A stretch of DNA of 13,649 bases, from NCBI GenBank assembly GCA_012799545.1, contig JAAZLA010000151.1:1-13649 (forward strand), in the 5' to 3' direction. The notes under the pieces were generated by a model. The model saw nothing but the letters and a program-made list of their open reading frames with translations, made no database searches and was not told where the DNA came from. Positions within the stretch are counted from its first letter, which is position 1; the number at the start of each line of letters is the position of its first letter. Shown here piece after piece: positions 7,010-13,649 of this stretch. The translations under genes were made by a program, and so were the position numbers. The DNA comes from Treponema sp. GTDB taxonomy: Bacteria > Spirochaetota > Spirochaetia > Treponematales > Treponemataceae.

Positions 7010-7882
7010 ATGATGCTAGGTGAATTAACTGTCTTTTGTCCTGCAAAGTTAAATATCCACTTGCAGGTAAAAGAAAAACGAGCAGACAATTTTCACTCGA
7101 TTGAAAGCATTTTTCAAACTGTTTCTTTGTATGATACTGTTAGGCTACGGGAGCTTGAAAAAGCTGGATGTGAGGTATATGTCGAGGGTATGACCCTAGA
7201 CTCAAAAAACACGCTTACACAAGCCTACGAGGCTTTTAGTGCATATACAGGTGTAGAAAAAGGTCTTTCTGTTTCTGTGCAAAAAATAATACCTGCAGGA
7301 GCGGGTCTTGGCGGTGGTTCTTCAAATGCAGCTGCGCTTATTCGAAGCATGGATAAGCTTTTTGAGACAGGGCTTAGAGAAGATGCCCTTTTGGATATAG
7401 CTGCGCAGGTTGGCAGCGACGTGCCTTTTTTCTTAAAAGGTGGGGCAGCCATTGTAAGTGGTCGGGGAGAAAAAATAAGAGCCATAAAACCAAGAGATGA
7501 CTTGATTTTTGTGCTTATTTTTCCCGAGGTTCATAGCTCTACAAAAGAAGCCTATGCACAGGTCGACATGGAAATTGAACGAGGTCTCGCTGAAAAGGGA
7601 CCGGGAGTGGAGTCTTTAGAAAAAATGTATTATGAAAGCCCTGAGTCATGGACCTTCATAAACTCATTTTCTAATATAATTATGAGTCAACAGAGTCTAG
7701 TAAAACAGGCATTTGCTGATCTACAAGAACAAAAATCCTTGTATGTTCAAATGTCTGGTGCTGGCTCTTCGGTTTTTGGTGTTTTTTTGAGTGAAGATTT
7801 TGCTCGCGATGCGTACAAAAACCTAAGTAAAAAATGGAAGAGGTCTTATATCCTTACTTCCTCCACTGTTGATTGTTGCTGA
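7010..7882 (+). CDS. ispE: 4-diphosphocytidyl-2-C-methyl-D-erythritol kinase
   Basis: IspE is the GHMP-family kinase that phosphorylates CDP-methylerythritol in the non-mevalonate (MEP) isoprenoid pathway. The 290-residue protein starts with the substrate-site motif PAKLNI (11-16, Lys13), has the ATP-binding glycine loop PAGAGLGGGSSN (95-106), Asp137 in GSDVPFF as the likely catalytic acid, and the C-terminal MSGAGSSVFG motif. The start is forced: an in-frame TAA lies at 7001-7003, inside the -10 box, so only the ATGs at 7010 or 7013 can be used. No Shine-Dalgarno precedes them, and the strong promoter right upstream predicts a leaderless mRNA. spoVG follows 49 bases downstream. Confidence 0.95.
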   Translation: MMLGELTVFCPAKLNIHLQVKEKRADNFHSIESIFQTVSLYDTVRLRELEKAGCEVYVEGMTLDSKNTLTQAYEAFSAYTGVEKGLSVSVQKIIPAGAGLGGGSSNAAALIRSMDKLFETGLREDALLDIAAQVGSDVPFFLKGGAAIVSGRGEKIRAIKPRDDLIFVLIFPEVHSSTKEAYAQVDMEIERGLAEKGPGVESLEKMYYESPESWTFINSFSNIIMSQQSLVKQAFADLQEQKSLYVQMSGAGSSVFGVFLSEDFARDAYKNLSKKWKRSYILTSSTVDCC

Positions 7883-7931
7883 TTGTGAGTACCTAATCAA
7901 TATTTTGTACTTATTATAATGGAGGACGAAT

Positions 7932-8213
7932 ATGCAAATCACCGAGATTCGTATCAGAAAGGTTGCAGCAGAAGGAAAGTTAAAAGCTTATGTAACCGTA
8001 ACATTTGACGATTGCTTTGTTGTACACAACGTCAAAATAATTGAAGGCAAAACGGGGCTTTTTATAGCTATGCCTAGCCGAAAAACGAGTGGGGGCGATT
8101 ACAAAGATGTTGCACACCCTATTAGCCCAGAATTTAGAACAGAAATGCAAGAAAAAATTCTTGCAGAGTATCAAGCGGGAAATGTAGAAGACTCATCTCC
8201 TTCAGATGACTAG
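7932..8213 (+). CDS. spoVG: SpoVG-family nucleic-acid-binding regulator
   Basis: SpoVG proteins are small regulators that bind DNA and RNA; in Borrelia and Staphylococcus they act as site-specific DNA-binding proteins, so the sporulation name is historical. The 93-residue protein begins with the typical MQITEIRIRKV and contains GKLKAYVTVTFDDCFVVHNVK-like and GLFIAMPSRK segments, then DVAHPIS, all hallmarks. The last 20 residues are acidic and probably disordered. GGAGG (7921-7925) lies 6 bases before the ATG. It lies downstream of ispE, as in many Firmicutes, and could be co-transcribed with it. Confidence 0.95.
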   Translation: MQITEIRIRKVAAEGKLKAYVTVTFDDCFVVHNVKIIEGKTGLFIAMPSRKTSGGDYKDVAHPISPEFRTEMQEKILAEYQAGNVEDSSPSDD

Positions 8214-8263
8214 GCTAAAGTCTAAATATATTACAAATTATCGAACTTTTGTAAAAATACCTA

Positions 8264-8292
8264 TTGCATAAGTCTAAAAGTTTTAATATACT
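8264..8292 (+). promoter_or_regulatory. Probable promoter of tRNA-Gln
   Basis: TTGCAT (8264-8269), a 17-base spacer and TATACT (8287-8292). It ends 19 bases before the mature tRNA 5' end. The -10 region TATACTGTTTA is the same as at the rplU promoter; the -35 match is weak. Confidence 0.5.
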
Positions 8293-8311
8293 GTTTATTA
8301 ATCACATTTAT

Positions 8312-8383
8312 TGGGACGTCGGCAAGTGGTAAGCCCCCGGTTTTTGGTACCGGTATTCAAAGGTTCGAATCCTTTCGTCCCAA
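8312..8383 (+). tRNA. tRNA-Gln (anticodon TTG)
   Basis: A complete cloverleaf can be drawn. The acceptor stem is TGGGACG (8312-8318) with CGTCCCA (8376-8382) and discriminator A at 8383. The D-stem is GGC/GCC. The anticodon stem is CCGGT/ACCGG around the loop TTTTGGT, with anticodon TTG at 8344-8346. The variable loop is TATTC, and the T-arm is AAAGG/CCTTT around TTCGAAT. The weak U1-A72 pair is characteristic of bacterial tRNA-Gln. No CCA is encoded, so it must be added afterwards. The gene sits between spoVG and rplY. Confidence 0.96.
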
Positions 8384-8410
8384 AAAATATATTTAGCTCA
8401 GCTATGAAGC

Positions 8411-8416
8411 TATAAT
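8411..8416 (+). promoter_or_regulatory. Possible -10 box of rplY
   Basis: A perfect TATAAT lies 27 bases before the rplY Shine-Dalgarno/start region, at a suitable distance for a short leader. No good -35 box is seen at 15-18 bases upstream. The upstream bases hold three AGCT copies (8395, 8400, 8408), the last overlapping the box. Confidence 0.35.
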
Positions 8417-8442
8417 GTACTAGTATAAGGAGTTCTAGAAAG

Positions 8443-8994
8443 ATGGAACAATTAGGCTTAAAAGCAAACAAACGCTCAGAACTTGGTAAAAAAGCTGCAA
8501 TTAAAATACGTAAAGAAGGAAAACTACCCGCTGTTGTATATAACTCTAAGGGTGAGGCAACCGCTTTAACAGTTAAAGAAGACGAATTTACAAAAGTTTG
8601 GAAGCAGGCTACACCAACTACGCTTATCGATTTAGATATTGACGGGACAGTAAGTAAGGCTTTTATTCAAGCTACTGACTACGATATTATAAGCGATAAA
8701 AACCTTCATGTTGATTTTCACATTATTGATGAGTCAGCTGTTTTAAAACGCTCTATAAAAATGCAAGTTGCAGGAAACCCTGTCGGTGTTCGCGAAGGTG
8801 GACGATTAGAAAAAGGTGTGAAATCTATCGTAGTTAGCTGCTTACCAAAGGATTTACCAGTGCGAATTGTTGCTGACGTTTCAAAGTTGAAACTGGGTGA
8901 TTCACTCTATGTAAAAGACTTAAATCTTGGTAAAGGCGTTACTGTAGTAAGCGATACTGAAGACCTTGTTGCTTCTGTCGCAGCTCTTGTATAA
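8443..8994 (+). CDS. rplY: 50S ribosomal protein L25, CTC form
   Basis: L25 binds 5S rRNA in the large subunit; the longer CTC/TL5 form has an extra C-terminal beta-rich domain. The 183-residue protein has the L25 N-terminal domain (about 1-90: RSELGKKAAIKIRKEGKLPAV, then HVDFHIID) and the CTC domain (about 91-183: VGVREGGRLEK, then LPVRIVADVSKLKLGDSL). There is no long acidic tail. AAGGAG (8427-8432) lies 10 bases before the ATG. The gene follows tRNA-Gln and ends at a strong terminator, so it is probably expressed alone or with the tRNA. In many bacteria pth follows rplY; here it does not. Confidence 0.95.
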   Translation: MEQLGLKANKRSELGKKAAIKIRKEGKLPAVVYNSKGEATALTVKEDEFTKVWKQATPTTLIDLDIDGTVSKAFIQATDYDIISDKNLHVDFHIIDESAVLKRSIKMQVAGNPVGVREGGRLEKGVKSIVVSCLPKDLPVRIVADVSKLKLGDSLYVKDLNLGKGVTVVSDTEDLVASVAALV

Positions 8995-9014
8995 AAATTT
9001 TTTATAGTGAGCAC

Positions 9015-9048
9015 AAAAGGCTGATGGTCTAATCATCAGTCTTTTTTT
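9015..9048 (+). terminator. Rho-independent terminator after rplY
   Basis: An 11-bp stem, AAAGGCTGATG (9016-9026) with CATCAGTCTTT (9034-9044) including one G-U pair, encloses the loop GTCTAAT and runs into a seven-T tract. The tract ends directly at the tilS extended -10 box. Confidence 0.9.
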
Positions 9049-9049
9049 A

Positions 9050-9058
9050 TGTTACAAT
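9050..9058 (+). promoter_or_regulatory. Extended -10 promoter of tilS
   Basis: TGTTACAAT at 9050-9058 is an extended -10 element. The -35 region would lie inside the rplY terminator hairpin and shows no match. The expected transcription start (about 9065) is within 2 bases of the preferred tilS ATG at 9067. Confidence 0.5.
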
Positions 9059-9066
9059 CATATGTA

Positions 9067-10302
9067 ATGTCAAAAATAAAAAAAACATCTATCGAAGAAA
9101 AACTCATCCAGTCTCTAGCTTCCTTACCTTTAGATGCGATCCTCTTGTTAGCAGTTTCAGGAGGCGCTGATTCTATCTGCATGCTTTCCCTCTGTGCACG
9201 ATATGCAAAACTGCGAAATCAAAAAATCATCGTTGCAAGTCTCAATCATAATCTGCGATCGGAAAAAGAAAGTCAAAAAGACCTTGACTTCGTAAAAGAG
9301 TTTTGTAAAGAGCTTGGAATTCTTTGCCTTGTAAAGACAGCCGAACCAGGTTTTATAAAAACGCTTGCCGGAAAAAGAAAAAAAGGGCTTGAAGAGGCAG
9401 CTCGTTTTTATCGCTATGCTTTTTTGGAAGACTCTGCAAAGGAGCAGGGCGCTTCATACATACTTACCGCACATAACAAAAACGACAAGCTCGAAACAAT
9501 TCTAGAGCGCTTTCTTCAAGGCTCACTTGCAAGAAGCGGTATGGAAATAATGCGTGGAAACTATGTAAAACCCCTTCTTGATTGTAGCCGCGATGAAATA
9601 GAAGACTATCTAGAAAAAAACAATATCGAGTATTGCATCGATAAAACAAATGCAGAAACGATTTTTTTGCGAAATAAAATTCGAAATCGCTTAGTTGTTT
9701 TTTTGAATACGTACTTTTGGGGTTGGCAAAAAGCTCTCTTACAGGGGGCAAAAAAACAGGCGATAGATGAAGATTTTTTTACAGAGCTTTTGGACTCTTA
9801 TGCTTTTTCTATGAGGGACGCCAAAACCGCTGTCTACGAAAAAGAAGCTTTTTTTTCCTTGCATAAAGCAATCCAAACACGACTCCTGTATAAAAGTTTT
9901 TCACAGCTTTCTGTTCATTCGCGTATTTCCTATGCAGTGATAGAGCAGATTTTGGCAAAACAAGCTATCGAAACGGATGAAATCGTCGTTTTTTTTGATA
10001 ATCAAAATATTATTGTGCAAAAAAAAGACAACAAAGAACGTGCAAGGAAGGGAAAAAAGAATTTTTATGCTATCGTAGAAAAAGAATGTAAATTTATAAC
10101 AAATTATGCTACAATTTCTATAGATAGGGCTGATGAAAAAACAGACTATGTGAAGGGGCAAGTCATAGCATATAAAAAAAAGCTCCCCTTTGCTTTGTCT
10201 TATGATGGAGAAAATGCAAAGCTTGATTTTTTTCATCAAGAAGCTGAAGCAGATAAAAAATATCTACAATTGCGTATTGAAAACAAGAGGGATTATAAAT
10301 AA
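9067..10302 (+). CDS. tilS: tRNA(Ile)-lysidine synthase
   Basis: TilS attaches lysine to C34 of the CAU-anticodon tRNA-Ile so that it reads AUA codons; it is generally essential. The 411-residue protein has the N-type ATP-pyrophosphatase P-loop SGGADS (31-36), the later active-site region TAHNKNDKLET (with His136, Asp140 and Glu143 kept; family members more often read HHxDDQxET), RGNYVKPLL and a segment ending in RNKIRNRL. The C-terminal half is Lys-rich and poorly conserved, as usual. The ATG at 9067 is chosen because a promoter -10 box lies at 9053-9058. An in-frame ATG at 9049 would overlap the terminator T-tract and the -10 box. No Shine-Dalgarno precedes either. ftsH or hpt, frequent neighbours elsewhere, do not follow. 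Confidence 0.92.
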   Translation: MSKIKKTSIEEKLIQSLASLPLDAILLLAVSGGADSICMLSLCARYAKLRNQKIIVASLNHNLRSEKESQKDLDFVKEFCKELGILCLVKTAEPGFIKTLAGKRKKGLEEAARFYRYAFLEDSAKEQGASYILTAHNKNDKLETILERFLQGSLARSGMEIMRGNYVKPLLDCSRDEIEDYLEKNNIEYCIDKTNAETIFLRNKIRNRLVVFLNTYFWGWQKALLQGAKKQAIDEDFFTELLDSYAFSMRDAKTAVYEKEAFFSLHKAIQTRLLYKSFSQLSVHSRISYAVIEQILAKQAIETDEIVVFFDNQNIIVQKKDNKERARKGKKNFYAIVEKECKFITNYATISIDRADEKTDYVKGQVIAYKKKLPFALSYDGENAKLDFFHQEAEADKKYLQLRIENKRDYK

Positions 10303-10342
10303 ATATTTCGGTACATACTGTATCGATAAAAATAAAAAGTAT

Positions 10343-10346
10343 GAGG
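10343..10346 (+). promoter_or_regulatory. Ribosome binding site that decides a GTG start
   Basis: GAGG (within GAGGTGG, 10343-10349) lies 6 bases before GTG at 10353. The alternative ATG at 10341 precedes this site, so the GTG is the better start and gives a cleaner signal peptide. Confidence 0.75.
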
Positions 10347-10352
10347 TGGTTT

Positions 10353-12404
10353 GTGAAAAAAAATAGAGCGGCTCTTTTTTTACTAAGTCTATTCTCTTTT
10401 CTTTTTCTTGGAGCGCAAGAATCGGATTATTTACAGCAGGCAAATTTTCAAACAGCGACGCGTTGTGTTGAACTTGCTCGTGACCAACTTGTCGCAGGGA
10501 ATTATATAGATGCATTTGACTTTGTTGAAGTTGGTTTATTTTATGATGAGAGCATTTCTGACCTCTGGTATCTTCATGCCTTGTTGCTAGAATATCAAAA
10601 TAAAGAAATTTTTAAAATTATTGACTCAGTTGAAAAAGCCTTGGAAAAAAAATCTTGGTTATATTATACCCCAGAAGCGGCACGTATTTTGTATGCAAAA
10701 TATGCGCTTGCAACAGGAGATATGCACGCTGCTCTAAAAATCCTCGATGAAAAACCTGCTTTAATTCAAAGTGATGCCGAATACCTTCGTTGCCTTGCTT
10801 CATATCGCTTACAGGACCGAGAAAAGGCGCGTGAAATTATTTCCAATGCACGGCGTCTATTTCCAAACGATGCTCGATTTCCGCTTTTGTTTTTTCAAAA
10901 TGAACGATTGATGCAAAGTAACGAAGAAGCATTTCAAGCGCTTAGTACATCGCTTCTAGCCATGCTAGAAAAATGGAAAACAAGGGAGCCCGATATCTTG
11001 GTCTACGCATCATTTTTTGTGGATGAGGATAGCGCCGTACGTTATCTCAAAGAATATCGGCTGACGGAAAAAAAAGACCCTCTCTATATTCTTGCTTTCT
11101 TAGAGCATGGTTTATATACCGAGGAGCAGGCAATACAAGCTTTGTTTCAGATTGCAGATAGGGGCATAGCAGCTCCGGTGTTTTTTGAGTTGCTCTCGGT
11201 ACTTCAGGCGCCACAATCTTTTGCTTTTTTTGCAGAAAATCTCGAGGATTTTTCAGGGCGTTTAGACTTTGATAGCAATAGGGATGGGGCAGATGATTTT
11301 TTCGTCTACTATAAGTACGGAAGACCTTCTACGATTGTCTATGACAAAAATGCTGATGATGCATTGAACTGGATAATAGAATGTGATTATGGACTTGCTG
11401 AAAAATGTATAGACTATGAAAAATCCTATGAAGTGTATTTTGGTCGCTATCCCTTTGTTGATTCTTTTTCTAGTTTTGCTTTGGAAGAAGAACGGATGGA
11501 AATGCGCTTTGTCGATGCCTCTGTTACTTGGGAAGCCTACGAGCTAGAACTGATACCGATTTTTGAGAACAAGGTTTTTTATTTGCCGGTATTAAATAGA
11601 GATAGTCAAGCATTTGATTTAAGAACGATGCAAGCCTTTGCAAACGAAATAGTTATCTATCCGAAAGAAAACGAGCATAAGAAAATCCGCTTTAGTTTGC
11701 AAAACAATCGTATAAAAACAGCCTTATATACGCTTAAAGATAAACCCTATGCCTACGGCTTTTTTGAAAACGGCTTACTGCAGTTTCGAAATGTTGACAG
11801 AGACGGGAACGGTAGCTATGAAACAACTGAATTTTATGCCTTTGACCCCGAGCTTAAATCAGAGAAAAATAAAGAAGCAAATCTCTACACGGAACTGTTT
11901 GGAAGTTTTGAAATGCCAGAAGGCTATTATCTTTCAGAGGTGCGTATCGACACAAATGAAAATGGCATTCCAGATTTTCGAGAAAGCTACTTCCCCGATG
12001 GTAGGCAGATAACAGCCTGGGATGAAAACGAAAATGGCTCCTGGGACCTGGTTTATGAAAAAAATATGCAAGCAGGTGATTTCTTAGAAGAGAAGGTCTT
12101 TTTTATAAATCCACTTAACAATGAAGAAGTGGAAATTGTTCTTGAAAATGGGATACCGACAATTGCTCGTTATGCAGATCGCACAAAAAAAATCCTAAAA
12201 GAAAAAGACCTACCTTTTTATTGGCTTGGGGAATCATCCTATACTCGCCATGCGCTCAAGGCCTATACTGAGCTTGCAAAAACAGATATACAGGGCATGC
12301 GTATTCTCATCGATGATCATGATATGCGCGGCTTTAGAATGCTTGCTATTAAAATAGATACTTTTTATTTTGGAGAACTCATTGAAGACGAAACTATCTA
12401 CTAA
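10353..12404 (+). CDS. Exported TPR-like protein with EF-hand-like acidic loops, function unknown
   Basis: I do not recognise a named family. The 683-residue protein starts with a Sec signal peptide (KKNRAALFLLSLFSFLFLGAQ, cleavage likely after about residue 19-22), with no lipobox cysteine. Residues about 25-260 are helical and TPR-like, with repeated A/L/Y spacing such as NYIDAFDFVEVGLFYD and DREKAREIISNARRLFPND. The C-terminal part is rich in beta and aromatic residues and carries four DxDxDG-like loops: Asp307-Asp315, Asp482-Glu493, Asp533-Glu544 and Asp557-Asp565. These resemble EF-hand or dockerin calcium loops, but binding is inference. The GTG start is set by GAGGTGG just upstream. 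The last 23 bases overlap the following HtrA-like gene, implying coupled expression and a shared periplasmic role. Confidence 0.8.
   Translation: MKKNRAALFLLSLFSFLFLGAQESDYLQQANFQTATRCVELARDQLVAGNYIDAFDFVEVGLFYDESISDLWYLHALLLEYQNKEIFKIIDSVEKALEKKSWLYYTPEAARILYAKYALATGDMHAALKILDEKPALIQSDAEYLRCLASYRLQDREKAREIISNARRLFPNDARFPLLFFQNERLMQSNEEAFQALSTSLLAMLEKWKTREPDILVYASFFVDEDSAVRYLKEYRLTEKKDPLYILAFLEHGLYTEEQAIQALFQIADRGIAAPVFFELLSVLQAPQSFAFFAENLEDFSGRLDFDSNRDGADDFFVYYKYGRPSTIVYDKNADDALNWIIECDYGLAEKCIDYEKSYEVYFGRYPFVDSFSSFALEEERMEMRFVDASVTWEAYELELIPIFENKVFYLPVLNRDSQAFDLRTMQAFANEIVIYPKENEHKKIRFSLQNNRIKTALYTLKDKPYAYGFFENGLLQFRNVDRDGNGSYETTEFYAFDPELKSEKNKEANLYTELFGSFEMPEGYYLSEVRIDTNENGIPDFRESYFPDGRQITAWDENENGSWDLVYEKNMQAGDFLEEKVFFINPLNNEEVEIVLENGIPTIARYADRTKKILKEKDLPFYWLGESSYTRHALKAYTELAKTDIQGMRILIDDHDMRGFRMLAIKIDTFYFGELIEDETIY
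12372..12375 (+). promoter_or_regulatory. Ribosome binding site of the HtrA-like gene
   Basis: GGAG inside the end of the preceding gene lies 6 bases before TTG at 12382. It supports a TTG start in the overlap; no ATG or GTG in frame would include the lipoprotein signal peptide. Confidence 0.7.
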
Positions 12405-13649
12405 GCTTTTTCATCCTTTTTTTCTTATACTCTCTTTTTTTATTCTTGCTTGTCAAACACATTCCGAGCATCATTTTATTCCGCTTGCCTACACAGAACT
12501 CGACGCACGCAATGGAGAAATAGACGAGATTCGTTTGCAAATAGAAGAGAAGCCGCTTGAATCGCTTTGGCGTTCAGCCTTATTGCTTGAGACTCTAGAG
12601 GGGTTTCCAAATGAGCACAAAGATGCCTGCGAAGCTGTTTTTGATGAGGCTAAAAGTTTTGTTTTGAGAGAAACGCAGACAGCACTTGATGAAAAAAATA
12701 TTCCACTTGCAAAGACCTTTGTCCTATCCTTGCAAAATCTTTCTATTACTGAAATTGATCTGTACACAAATGAACTGGAGCGCTTGGAAAATGATTTTCT
12801 AAAAACATATTTTCCAGCCCTAGGCTTAGACGAGAATAATCACGCTTTGAAAGATTCCAAGAATTCTGACAATGGCTATAGCGAACCGTTTCCCTCTCTT
12901 CCTCCATCGAAGGTTTCACAGTATTTGCAAGGCTTGGTTACCGTTTGGGTTGACCGTGGAGTTTCCGTGCAAAGAGGTCTCGGGCTGCCAGATAGAGTTA
13001 TAGGCTCTGGTTTTTTTATTGATTCAATGGGACATATAATTACCAACTATCATGTTATAGAAAGCGAGGTTGATACGACATACAAGGGATATTCTCGGGT
13101 TTATGTAAAGCTCTATGACGATGTTGAAACTCGCTATCCTGCAAAGGTTATTGGTTACGATAAGGCGCTCGATTTAGCGCTTTTGAAAACAGAGGTGCCT
13201 GTTCCTTTTTCTTTTTCCCTCGGTTCATCTGAGAACCTTGAAGTCGGCGATAGAATTTTTGCTATGGGAAGTCCTCTCGGTCTTGAGAACACCATTACAA
13301 GCGGCATAGTTTCTAGCAAGAGCCGATCGCTTTCTACAATAGCTTCCGCTATGCAAATAGATGCAGCAATTAATCCGGGGAATTCTGGCGGGCCGATTGT
13401 TGATCAAAATGGACTTGTGCAAGCGATTGTCTTTGCTGGCGTGCTTGAGTACGAAGGCTTAAATTTTGCGATACCAGTTGAACAGCTCGAAAAGATTTTA
13501 GTTTTACTTTTTCACGGCGAAGTGAAACATTCGTACACAGGATTTTATGCAAAAACAAAAAGAGAGCTTCCTCAGCAAGAAGCCTTGGGCATCGAAGTGC
13601 ATTATGTTATGCGTGGAAGTCCTGCTCAAAAGGGCTTACTGGCTAAGGG
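12382..13649 (+). CDS. htrA: HtrA/DegP-type serine protease, predicted lipoprotein, 3' end cut by the window
   Basis: HtrA proteins are envelope quality-control serine proteases with a trypsin-like domain and PDZ domains. The visible 422 residues begin with a lipoprotein signal (KTKLSTKLFHPFFLILSFF) ending in the lipobox ILAC, with Cys24 as the likely lipidated residue. A mostly helical acidic region follows (about 25-185) that matches no domain I know. The S1C protease domain is at about 190-375, with an intact triad of His224 (TNYHVI), Asp264 (LDLALLK) and Ser335 (NPGNSGGP). A PDZ domain seems to start near residue 395 and continues beyond the window. The start is TTG, with GGAG 6 bases upstream, overlapping the TPR-like gene by 23 bases. 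Protease identity is firm; the role of the N-terminal region is unknown. Confidence 0.93.
   Translation, partial: MKTKLSTKLFHPFFLILSFFILACQTHSEHHFIPLAYTELDARNGEIDEIRLQIEEKPLESLWRSALLLETLEGFPNEHKDACEAVFDEAKSFVLRETQTALDEKNIPLAKTFVLSLQNLSITEIDLYTNELERLENDFLKTYFPALGLDENNHALKDSKNSDNGYSEPFPSLPPSKVSQYLQGLVTVWVDRGVSVQRGLGLPDRVIGSGFFIDSMGHIITNYHVIESEVDTTYKGYSRVYVKLYDDVETRYPAKVIGYDKALDLALLKTEVPVPFSFSLGSSENLEVGDRIFAMGSPLGLENTITSGIVSSKSRSLSTIASAMQIDAAINPGNSGGPIVDQNGLVQAIVFAGVLEYEGLNFAIPVEQLEKILVLLFHGEVKHSYTGFYAKTKRELPQQEALGIEVHYVMRGSPAQKGLLAK

Noticed and set aside
6805..7023. Open frame of 72 codons on the plus strand before ispE
   Set aside because: It starts with TTG, has no ribosome binding site, is full of Phe, Lys and Ile as expected from AT-rich DNA, and covers the ispE promoter.
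7915..7920. Perfect TATAAT just before spoVG
   Set aside because: It abuts the GGAGG ribosome binding site, so transcripts starting from it would lack that site, and no -35 box lies at a proper distance.
8231..8254. Hairpin TTACAAA/TTTGTAA after spoVG
   Set aside because: The 7-bp stem is AT-rich and is not followed by a T-run, so a terminator call is not supported.
1..13649. CRISPR array, insertion sequence, prophage or attachment site
   Set aside because: I saw no regularly spaced direct repeats, transposase motifs, terminal inverted repeats or integrase genes; the tRNA-Gln 3' end is not duplicated nearby.

Overview
The window is a densely packed, AT-rich stretch of bacterial chromosome. 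It looks like a low-G+C spirochaete of the Treponema type. The reasons are a divergent FliG paralogue like the second FliG of spirochaetes, spoVG in a non-Firmicute setting, a tRNA gene without an encoded CCA end, and exported proteins next to housekeeping genes. The genus is inferred from gene content, not from a database match. No insertion sequence, prophage or CRISPR array is visible.

Left part (1-6394): a FliG1-like flagellar gene stands alone at 63-1229. Next comes a ribosomal unit, rplU-prp-rpmA, with its own promoter and a strong terminator. After it lies a tightly spaced cluster of obg, nadD, yqeK, a LytR-CpsA-Psr-like membrane protein and rsfS. These genes link ribosome proteins, ribosome assembly and silencing (Obg, RsfS), NAD synthesis (NadD) and dinucleotide turnover (YqeK), plus one envelope protein.

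Middle (6395-7009): a perfect 17-bp inverted repeat acts as a bidirectional terminator between rsfS and a convergent minus-strand gene. That gene encodes a 78-residue protein that is 55% Asp/Glu and has no Lys, Arg or His. It has its own promoter and ribosome binding site. An AT-rich spacer of about 270 bases separates it from ispE.

Right part (7010-13649): ispE, spoVG, tRNA-Gln(TTG), rplY and tilS follow in the same relative order as the ispE-spoVG-ctc-tilS skeleton of Bacillus. Then comes a two-gene exported module. The first protein is a large secreted TPR-like protein with EF-hand-like acidic loops. The second is a lipoprotein HtrA-type serine protease with an unusual long N-terminal region; it overlaps the first gene and runs off the window.

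The most notable signals are these. Three unrelated genes (fliG1, ispE, tilS) have an extended -10 box (TGnTAYAAT) only 5-8 bases before the start codon and no Shine-Dalgarno, which predicts leaderless mRNAs. The acidic minus-strand protein is of unknown type. The LCP-like protein has lost the usual PRD motif. Prp sits beside an L27 that cannot carry the extension Prp normally cleaves. The FliG paralogue lacks the EHPQ motif. The HtrA/TPR pair may form a periplasmic system.
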